From Ardenticatenales bacterium (lineage in GTDB: Bacteria > Chloroflexota > Anaerolineae > Promineifilales > UBA4811): a stretch of 42,380 nucleotides of DNA. A program made the translations under genes and the position numbers. Positions 35,799 to 42,380 of the stretch are shown here, one piece after another; positions within the stretch are counted from its first letter, which is position 1; each line of letters starts with the position of its first letter. The stretch covers positions 1-42,380 of the forward strand of contig JAUVHW010000004.1 in assembly GCA_030593075.1 (NCBI GenBank), written 5' to 3'. The notes under the pieces are model-generated. The model made no database searches, was not told the origin of the DNA, and worked only from the letters and a program-made list of their open reading frames with translations.

Positions 35799-35856
35799 AA
35801 CCCGCCCGGTTGCCACCGCGCCGGCCCCCGAGATCCAAAGCCGGCGGCCGCCGGAC

Positions 35857-35884
35857 TTGCGGCCGTCGGCACGTTGGGTATAAT
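35857..35884 (+). promoter_or_regulatory. Sigma70-like promoter for the OmpR-type regulator
   Basis: TTGCGG - N16 - TATAAT. Confidence 0.5.
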
Positions 35885-35926
35885 GGCGCTGTCCCTGCCT
35901 CGGTGGCGAGGCGGGCAGAGCAGCCC

Positions 35927-36607
35927 ATGGCCCCCAAGACGCGAGTCCTACTAGTCGAGCTAAAAGGCAGAAAGTCGCAATCCTTTGCTCACGAACTGAC
36001 GGCCAAGGGATACGAGGTCGCCCTGGCCAGGACCGGCCGGAAGGCAGCAGAGACGCTGGCCTCGTTCGAGCCGAACGTGTTGGTGGTTGACACCACCTTT
36101 AGCCCGTGGGCCGGCGAGTTCGTGTGCCACACGGTGCGCTCCCTGGTTCCTGGTGTGCCAATGATCTACATCGGGGCGGCCGGAAGGCCCCAGCCCCCAT
36201 GGCTGCGGGCAGACGTTTTCCTTCGGCAGCCTTTCACCATACGCAAGTTGATCAACCGCATCCAGCGGCTGCTCCCTTCGGCGGATGGCCCCACTCTGCA
36301 GGTCGGCCAGCTCACACTCCACGTGGAAAAGCGGTCGCTGCACAGGAACAAGCGCGAGCACCGGCTGACGCCCAAACAGGCACACCTCCTGGAAGTCCTC
36401 ATGCGGCACCCGGGGGAGCTGATCACCCGCCGCGAACTAATGAAGCGCGTCTGGGACACGGACTATATGGATGACACTCGCACTCTCGACGTTCACATCC
36501 GCTGGGTGCGCGAGGCAGCCGAGGCCGACCCCAGCAAGCCCCGCTACATCAAGACGGTCCGCGGCAAGGGCTACCAGTTCGCCATCCCCCCCACCGAAAC
36601 CGCATAA
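35927..36607 (+). CDS. OmpR/PhoB-family response regulator with winged helix
   Basis: NVLVVDTTFSPWAGEFV; C-terminal LTPKQAHLLEVLMRHPGELITRRELMKRVWDTDYMDDTRTLDVHIRWVREAAEADPSKPRYIKTVRGKGYQF. Confidence 0.88.
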   Translation: MAPKTRVLLVELKGRKSQSFAHELTAKGYEVALARTGRKAAETLASFEPNVLVVDTTFSPWAGEFVCHTVRSLVPGVPMIYIGAAGRPQPPWLRADVFLRQPFTIRKLINRIQRLLPSADGPTLQVGQLTLHVEKRSLHRNKREHRLTPKQAHLLEVLMRHPGELITRRELMKRVWDTDYMDDTRTLDVHIRWVREAAEADPSKPRYIKTVRGKGYQFAIPPTETA

Positions 36608-36678
36608 CTGCGTCCATTAGGGTAATCCACCGCTCAGGGAGCGGCGCCTTCCTGAGGTTTGTGAATTCCTTCCCAATC

Positions 36679-36707
36679 TTGACAGCGAGCTCGGCCAGAT
36701 GTATACT
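36679..36707 (+). promoter_or_regulatory. Strong sigma70-like promoter for tetR and the beta-oxidation operon
   Basis: TTGACA (36679-36684) - N17 - TATACT (36702-36707). Confidence 0.7.
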
Positions 36708-36715
36708 GACTATGC

Positions 36716-36746
36716 GTCACAGCGTGACCCAAGGTCACGGTGTGAC
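36716..36746 (+). promoter_or_regulatory. Palindromic operator candidate for the adjacent TetR regulator
   Basis: GTCACAGCGTGACC-caa-GGTCACGGTGTGAC, 14-bp arms with one mismatch, built from two GTCAC-N3-GTGAC units. Confidence 0.7.
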
Positions 36747-36765
36747 CTGACGTTTCCACCCCTCA

Positions 36766-37452
36766 ATGGCTCAAGCACACACCAAGCGGAGACGTGACCG
36801 GGAGCGCCGGCAACGGCGCGAATCAATCCTGACTGCTGCCCGCAAGGTGTTCTTCTCCCAGGGCATCCACAGCGCGACAATGGATGACGTCGCGGTGGCG
36901 GCCGAGGTCAGCAAGGGCACGGTTTACCTCTATTTCGCCAGCAGGGAGACGCTCCTGGCCGTTCTGCTGGAAGAGGGGCTGGCCCTCATGGCAGAGCAAC
37001 TGGGCCAGGCCTACAGCCCGGAGGAATCGCTCTCGGCCTCCAGCCGCCTCCGCCGCTTGGCGCGCGCCTACTTTGACTTCTTCCAGGCCCAGCCGCATTA
37101 CTACCGGCTGATGATGGCCTTTGAGCACCCCAAGTTCCAGCAGGCGGTTGATTCCAATCTCTACGAGAGGATCGTCAAACGCAGTACCCTTGGCATGTCA
37201 TACGTGGTCCGGGCTCTCGAGCAAGGCAGTGCGGACGGCGATTTCGTGGTTGAGAATGCTGCCGAGACGGCCGGCGTGCTATGGGCTATGCTGCACGGCG
37301 TGTACGTGATTCTGGGCCACCCGTTGCGCCGCGAGATGGTTGCAGCAGACCTGGAGTCGCTCTTTGATTCCGCGCTCAATCTGGCAATTAGGGGCCTGAA
37401 GGCCCCCCCAAGTAGACGGCAGGGCCATTTATCCAAGGAGACAGAGCAATGA
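36766..37452 (+). CDS. TetR-family transcriptional regulator
   Basis: RESILTAARKVFFSQGIHSATMDDVAVAAEVSKGTVYLYFASRETLLAVLLEEG. Confidence 0.93.
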   Translation: MAQAHTKRRRDRERRQRRESILTAARKVFFSQGIHSATMDDVAVAAEVSKGTVYLYFASRETLLAVLLEEGLALMAEQLGQAYSPEESLSASSRLRRLARAYFDFFQAQPHYYRLMMAFEHPKFQQAVDSNLYERIVKRSTLGMSYVVRALEQGSADGDFVVENAAETAGVLWAMLHGVYVILGHPLRREMVAADLESLFDSALNLAIRGLKAPPSRRQGHLSKETEQ

Positions 37453-38657
37453 AGGAGGTCGTCATAGTTGATGCTGTCCGCACCGCCACTGGCAACCACG
37501 GCGGGGCGCTGAGATCCATCTCCGCCCAGGAGCTGGCCAAAACGGTAATAGCTGCTCTCATCGAGCGCAACGGCTTGGACCCTGCCGTGCTCGACCACGT
37601 CATCATGGGCTGCGTCGCTCAGCCATCCGACGCTGCCAACATCGCCCGGGTCGCGGCGCTGATGGCGGGCGTGCCCAACGAGGTGCCTGCGATCACGGTG
37701 GCACGCAACTGCGACTCTGGGATGGACGCCATCATTTCTGCCTGGCGCATGATGCAGCTGGATGAGGCCGAGATCATAATCAGCGGCGGTACAGAGAGCA
37801 TGAGCAACATCCCCTACCTCCTCAAGGGAGCCCGCTGGGGTCTCAAGCTGCGCCACTCGGAGCTGACCGACGCTCTGTGGGATGGGCTGACAGATCCCAT
37901 ATGCAACCAGCTCATGGGGCAAACGGCGGAGAACCTGGTGGAGGAGTTTGGCATCTCCCGCGAGGAACAGGACGAATTCGCGGTGCAGAGCCACAAAAAG
38001 GCGTTCATGGCCACTCGCATGAAAAAGTTCGAGGACGAGATCGTGCCGGTGGAGGTGATCAAGAGAGTGGCCGGGCAAGAGGTGGCGCGCGAGCAGATAG
38101 TGCAGGACGAGACAATCAACCCGGCACTGAGCGTACAGAAGGCGGCCCTCTACCCCACCATCTTCCGCAAGGGTGGCTCAGTGACGCCGGCCAACGCTTG
38201 CAGCATCTCCGATGGGGCGTCGGCCGTCCTGCTCTGCACCGCAGAAAAGGCAGCGGACATGGGCTGGACGCCAATGGCGCACTATGTAGCCCACAGCTAC
38301 GCGGGCGTCGGACCAGAGCGGATGGGAATCGCGCCCAGCATCGCCATGCCTCGCGCCCTGGAGAAGGCGGGCCTGTCTCTGGACCAGATGGACCTGGTGG
38401 AGGTCAACGAGGCCTTCTCCGGACAGGTGCTGGCGGTGGGCAGGGCTATGGAACAGCAGGGCCACAACTGGGATTGGGACAAGTCCAACGTCAACGGCGG
38501 CGCGGTCGCGCTGGGGCACCCGGTCGGGTCGAGCGGCAGCCGCATCGTCGTCACCATGCTGCACGAGATGAAACGGCGCGGTTCCCGCTACGGGCTGGCC
38601 TCCCTCTGCGCTGGAGGTGGTCAGGGAAGCGCTCTCATCCTGGAGCGACGGGAGTAG
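37449..38657 (+). CDS. Acetyl-CoA acyltransferase (thiolase)
   Basis: VARNCDSGMDAIISAWRMMQLDEAEIIISGGTESMSNIPY; NGGAVALGHPVGSSGSRIVVTMLHEM; CAGGGQGSALILER. Confidence 0.94.
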   Translation: MKEVVIVDAVRTATGNHGGALRSISAQELAKTVIAALIERNGLDPAVLDHVIMGCVAQPSDAANIARVAALMAGVPNEVPAITVARNCDSGMDAIISAWRMMQLDEAEIIISGGTESMSNIPYLLKGARWGLKLRHSELTDALWDGLTDPICNQLMGQTAENLVEEFGISREEQDEFAVQSHKKAFMATRMKKFEDEIVPVEVIKRVAGQEVAREQIVQDETINPALSVQKAALYPTIFRKGGSVTPANACSISDGASAVLLCTAEKAADMGWTPMAHYVAHSYAGVGPERMGIAPSIAMPRALEKAGLSLDQMDLVEVNEAFSGQVLAVGRAMEQQGHNWDWDKSNVNGGAVALGHPVGSSGSRIVVTMLHEMKRRGSRYGLASLCAGGGQGSALILERRE

Positions 38658-38673
38658 ATGGAGGAGTAACGAA

Positions 38674-40728
38674 ATGTACATCTTCAAGGCAGGCGTATTG
38701 GGTGCGGGGGCAATGGGCGCGGAGATCGCGCAGGTGATCAGCTATTCGGGGCTCCCGGTGGTGCTCAAGGACATCGACCAGGAGATGCTGGACAAAGGTA
38801 TGGCGCGCATCCGCTCCATATACCAGCGGCGGGTTGACAAGGGCAAGATGTCGGCCGGCGAGATGCAGAGCCGGATTGACCTGGTTACTCCGACGCTGGA
38901 ATGGGACGAGTTCGCCGATGTGGACATTGTAATTGAGGCTGTGCCCGAGGTGATGGAAATCAAGGCGGCCGTTTTTCAGGAAGCGGCCCAGAAATGCCCG
39001 GCCGAGGCGGTCTTTGCCAGCAACACCTCTGCCCTCTCAATCACCGAAATGGGCGAAAGGGCAGGACGGCCGGCCAAGATGATAGGGATGCACTTTTTCA
39101 ATCCGGCACACGTGATGAAGCTGGTGGAGATCATCCCCGGCAAGGGAGCCAACCAGGAGACGATCGACGACGTCGTCTCGTTCACCGAATCGCTGCGCAA
39201 GATCCCGGTAGTGGTTCAGGAATGCCCCGGCTTTTTGGTGAATCGGCTCCTGATGCCCTACCTAAACGAAGCCACGCTGGCCCTTCAGGAGGGGCACGCG
39301 TCGGCCAGTGAGATAGACGAGGCCATGGTCAAGTTCGGCTGGCCGATGGGCCCCTTTACCCTGATGGACATGTTGGGGATAGACGTGTGCGCCCACGTGG
39401 GTGATTATCTCGTCGGGCAGTACGGCGGCCGGATGATCGGGGCCGGGCTGATAGGCAAGCTAGTGGAGGCCGGCCGCCTGGGCGAGAAGAGCGGCGCAGG
39501 GTTCTACGGCTATGGCGGGGAGTCAGACGAGCCGGTCAAAGAACTGATCGCGGCCGCAGCCGCCGAGCAACCCGCCCCAGAGGGGGCTGCCCTTAGCGTC
39601 AACAGGCTGATACTGCCGCTGGTCAACGAGGCCGCGCTGGCGCTGGAAGAGAGCATCGCCGACGTCAAGGATATTGACATGGCGATGATTGCCGGCACAG
39701 GTATGACCCACGAGGGCGAGCGGATGGGGCCGCTCCAGTTGTCCGACCTCATAGGACTGGACAAGGTGGTCGCCGAGCTGGAGGCTCTCCAGAAGGTCCA
39801 CGGCGACCGCTTCAAACCGGCCGGCATCTTTTACACACTGATCGAGCAGGGACGCACCGGCCGGGAGGCCAACGCCGGTTTCCTGGAGTATACTCCGGTG
39901 GAGAAAGAGGCTGCGCCAGCGGCCGAGGACGCCAAGCCGGCCCGTCAGTACGTGAAGATCGCCGTCGAGGACCGGGTTGCCACCCTGACAATTGACCACC
40001 CACCGGTCAACGCCTTCAACCCGCAGGTGATCCAAGAACTGAGCGACGTGGTAGATGAGCTGAACGCCGATGACGAGGTCAAGGTAGTGGTCATCACCGG
40101 CGCCGGTCAGATCGCCTTTGTCGCCGGGGCGGACATCACCGAGTTCGACCGCATGCTGCGGGAACGGGACTTATTGGCCGGGGAGGCATTCCTCCGGAAG
40201 GGGCAGGAGACCTTCTCCAAGATCGAGGACAGCACCAAGCCCTACATCGCCGCTATCAACGCTGTGTGTCTGGGTGGCGGGCTGGAGCTGGCTATGGCAT
40301 GCCACCTGCGAATCGCGGGGGACCGCGCCCGGCTGGGGCAGCCGGAGATCAACCTGGGCATAATCCCAGGTTGGGGCGGCACGCAACGGCTGCCCAGAAT
40401 CATGGGGCCGGCGCAGGCCGCGCAGATGATCCTCACAGGCAACCCCATCACCGCTCAGGAGGCAGCCAAGATGGGCCTGGTGAACAAGGTCGTCCCTGGC
40501 GGCGCGGTGCTCAAAGAGGCCATGGGCCTGGCCAAGATCATCGCCCGCAAGAGCGCGGTCGCCATCAAGGCAACCATGCAGGCAATCCGTGCCGGACTGG
40601 ACGCCGAGCTGTCCGACGGCCTGCGGGCAGAGGCCAACCAGTTCAAGGCGCTGTTCGCGAGCGAGGACATGCGCGAAGGGGTGTCGGCGTTCCTGGAGAA
40701 GCGCAAGCCGCAGTTCCAGGACCAGTAG
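38674..40728 (+). CDS. 3-hydroxyacyl-CoA dehydrogenase / enoyl-CoA hydratase fusion (HAD domains N-terminal, ECH C-terminal)
   Basis: AGVLGAGAMGAEIAQVIS; FASNTSALSITEMGERAGRPAKMIGMHFFNPAHVMKLVEII; ECH: AINAVCLGGGLELAMACHLRIAGDRARLGQPEINLGIIPGWGGTQRLPR. Confidence 0.93.
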   Translation: MYIFKAGVLGAGAMGAEIAQVISYSGLPVVLKDIDQEMLDKGMARIRSIYQRRVDKGKMSAGEMQSRIDLVTPTLEWDEFADVDIVIEAVPEVMEIKAAVFQEAAQKCPAEAVFASNTSALSITEMGERAGRPAKMIGMHFFNPAHVMKLVEIIPGKGANQETIDDVVSFTESLRKIPVVVQECPGFLVNRLLMPYLNEATLALQEGHASASEIDEAMVKFGWPMGPFTLMDMLGIDVCAHVGDYLVGQYGGRMIGAGLIGKLVEAGRLGEKSGAGFYGYGGESDEPVKELIAAAAAEQPAPEGAALSVNRLILPLVNEAALALEESIADVKDIDMAMIAGTGMTHEGERMGPLQLSDLIGLDKVVAELEALQKVHGDRFKPAGIFYTLIEQGRTGREANAGFLEYTPVEKEAAPAAEDAKPARQYVKIAVEDRVATLTIDHPPVNAFNPQVIQELSDVVDELNADDEVKVVVITGAGQIAFVAGADITEFDRMLRERDLLAGEAFLRKGQETFSKIEDSTKPYIAAINAVCLGGGLELAMACHLRIAGDRARLGQPEINLGIIPGWGGTQRLPRIMGPAQAAQMILTGNPITAQEAAKMGLVNKVVPGGAVLKEAMGLAKIIARKSAVAIKATMQAIRAGLDAELSDGLRAEANQFKALFASEDMREGVSAFLEKRKPQFQDQ

Positions 40729-40803
40729 GCCAGGAATCCGGGAACTGGGACCCGCTCGATTCCCCGGTTCCCGTACCCTGATTGCCCGGCGAAGGAGCCG
40801 TAC

Positions 40804-41934
40804 ATGGATTTCTCTCTGGACGAGGAACAGGTCATGTTCCAGTCCATGTTCCGCGACTTTGCGCAGGAGGAGATCGCGCCGCTCGCCCCAGAGACAGACG
40901 AGAACGAGAGAGTGCCGGACGGGTTGCTGGAAGCGGCCGCCGAGCAGGAGCTCCTGGGAGCTCCACTGCCGGAAGAGTATGATGGAGCGGAACTGGATTG
41001 GGTGAGCACCTCCCTCTTGATGGAGGAGCTGGGGAAGGCATGCCTGAGCACGGCTACAGTCGTCGCAATCCACTCCGGCTTGGCCGCGCAGACCATCCTG
41101 GAGGCTGGCAGCGACGACCAGAGGAAAGCCTATCTGCCGGACATGGCGGCCGGCGAGTTGATCGGTGCCTTTGCCCTCACCGAGCCAGAGGCGGGCAGCG
41201 ACCCTAGTGCCATTCAGGCCACGGCCGCCCGCGACGGCGACGAATACGTCTTGAACGGGATAAAGACGTGGGTAGCCAACGCCAGCATCGCGGCAGCCTT
41301 CATTATCTTTGCCCAGGCTCCGGGCGGAATCACCGCCTTTGTCGTCCCCTCGGCCGCGCCGGGCCTGGAGGTGGGCTACCGGGAGCTGACAATGGGGCTT
41401 CGCGGCGTCGCTATCCACGCTCTGCACCTGAAGGACTGCCGCGTTCCGGCCTCCAACCAGCTGGGAGACGAGGGCCAGGGCCTGTCCATCGCCGGTCGGG
41501 CGCTGGACCGGTACCGCTTGCTGCTGGCCGCAGCAGCGCTGGGCGCAGCGGAAGCGGCTCTGCAAGAAGGCAAGCAGTTCGCCTCCGAGCGGAAGCAGTT
41601 CGGCGCCCCAATCGCCACCAAGCAGGCCATCGGCAACTACTTTGCGGACTCTGTGGTGGAGATAGAAACACTGCGCCACCTGGTGCACCATACGGCCTGG
41701 AAACTGGACCAGGGAACGGCCGAGCCATGGGAGCTTGCGGCCGCCAAACTCCACGCCGGCCGGGTCGCCCGCGCCGTCGCCAACCGAATGGTCCAGGTAC
41801 ACGGCGGGTACGGGTTCAGCAATGAATACCCCATCTCCCGCATCTACCGGGACGTGCGCGCGCTGGAGATAATGGGAGGCACCAGCCAGATGCAGCAGGT
41901 AGTGCTGGCACAGTCGCTGTTCGGCGGCCTATAG
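40804..41934 (+). CDS. Acyl-CoA dehydrogenase
   Basis: FALTEPEAGSDPSAIQATAARDGDEYVLNGIKTWVANASIA; VQVHGGYGFSNEYPISRIYRDVRALEIMGGTSQMQQ. Confidence 0.94.
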   Translation: MDFSLDEEQVMFQSMFRDFAQEEIAPLAPETDENERVPDGLLEAAAEQELLGAPLPEEYDGAELDWVSTSLLMEELGKACLSTATVVAIHSGLAAQTILEAGSDDQRKAYLPDMAAGELIGAFALTEPEAGSDPSAIQATAARDGDEYVLNGIKTWVANASIAAAFIIFAQAPGGITAFVVPSAAPGLEVGYRELTMGLRGVAIHALHLKDCRVPASNQLGDEGQGLSIAGRALDRYRLLLAAAALGAAEAALQEGKQFASERKQFGAPIATKQAIGNYFADSVVEIETLRHLVHHTAWKLDQGTAEPWELAAAKLHAGRVARAVANRMVQVHGGYGFSNEYPISRIYRDVRALEIMGGTSQMQQVVLAQSLFGGL

Positions 41935-41946
41935 GGAGAGACCACG

Positions 41947-42380
41947 ATGGACTTTTCACTGGCACCCGAGCACCACGCGCTCCGCCGGATGGTACGCGAG
42001 TTCTGCGAGCGGGAGCTGCGACCTGTCGCTCGCAGGATGGACCACGAGGAGTGGACGCCGATGGAGGCCATCCGCAAGGCAGGTGAGGCTGGCCTGTTTG
42101 GGGTTCCGTTCCCGCCAGAATATGGGGGTGCAGCGGGCGGCGAGATTGCCTACTGTGTGATGATGGAAGAGATAGGCCGGTGGGATACGTCCTTTTGCGC
42201 CATCGTCGGCGCTCACGTGGGAATCGGGGCCATGCCCATCTACCTGGACGGGTCAGAGGAACTGAAGAACAAGTACTTGAGACCGTTGGCCAAGGGCGAA
42301 AAGCTGGCTGCCTTTGCCCTCACCGAAGCAGATGCCGGTTCGGACGCAGCGGGCATACGAATGACGGCCACTCGGGAAGG
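41947..42380 (+). CDS. Second acyl-CoA dehydrogenase, truncated by the window end
   Basis: MDFSLAPEHHALRRMVREFCERELRPVARRMDHEEW...AAFALTEADAGSDAAGIRMTATREG, open to the last base. Confidence 0.92.
   Translation, partial: MDFSLAPEHHALRRMVREFCERELRPVARRMDHEEWTPMEAIRKAGEAGLFGVPFPPEYGGAAGGEIAYCVMMEEIGRWDTSFCAIVGAHVGIGAMPIYLDGSEELKNKYLRPLAKGEKLAAFALTEADAGSDAAGIRMTATRE

Noticed and set aside
35841-35854. CCGGCGGCCGCCGG palindrome
   Set aside because: Perfect palindrome, but GC-only sequence in a GC-rich genome, no T-tract; not enough to call a terminator or operator.
40171-41802. 543-aa minus-strand ORF
   Set aside because: Antisense across the HAD-ECH fusion and acyl-CoA dehydrogenase; no domain signature.
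1-42380. CRISPR arrays, IS elements, tRNA or rRNA genes
   Set aside because: No regularly spaced repeats, transposase motifs, or tRNA/rRNA-like sequences noticed on reading; a tRNAscan/Infernal run would be needed for certainty.

Overview
The window is 42.4 kb of GC-rich bacterial DNA with dense coding and no rRNA, tRNA, CRISPR or IS element that I could see. Gene content is Chloroflexota/Anaerolineae-like, which is inference only. (1) 1-11.5 kb: respiratory island with multiheme cytochromes c, two paralogous FeS + NrfD + small-TM modules, one intact and one decayed molybdopterin-oxidoreductase catalytic gene, and a slipin. (2) 11.9-17.2 kb: GltD-like FeS flavoprotein followed by a split cytochrome b, a Rieske protein and a tetraheme cytochrome c. 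(3) 18.1-22.6 kb: internally duplicated decaheme lipoprotein cytochrome and a NarL-type two-component system. (4) 22.9-32.2 kb: DsbA-like protein, DUF2007-like protein, MscS, MaoC, AGPS-like FAD enzyme, GlpD-like enzyme and two CBS/DUF21 proteins. (5) 32.5-35.8 kb: thioredoxin, thioredoxin-like protein, ECF sigma, zinc anti-sigma, TrxB and ferredoxin. (6) 35.9-42.4 kb: OmpR-type regulator and a TetR-led beta-oxidation operon. The strongest find is two genes that conventional ORF calling splits (22920-23612 minus, 32914-33333 plus). In each, an in-frame UGA sits exactly at the first Cys of a thioredoxin-fold CxxC (UGYC and USMC). Each UGA is followed at a similar distance (27-29 nt) by a strong hairpin with a G-containing triloop, as expected for bacterial SECIS. 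Both look like selenoproteins. Other observations: an AUA-start Rieske gene, a 12-bp inverted repeat around the Shine-Dalgarno of the ECF sigma gene, a palindromic operator at the TetR promoter, tandem CRP/FNR-like sites with a structured leader upstream of the decaheme gene, and unannotated small membrane proteins.
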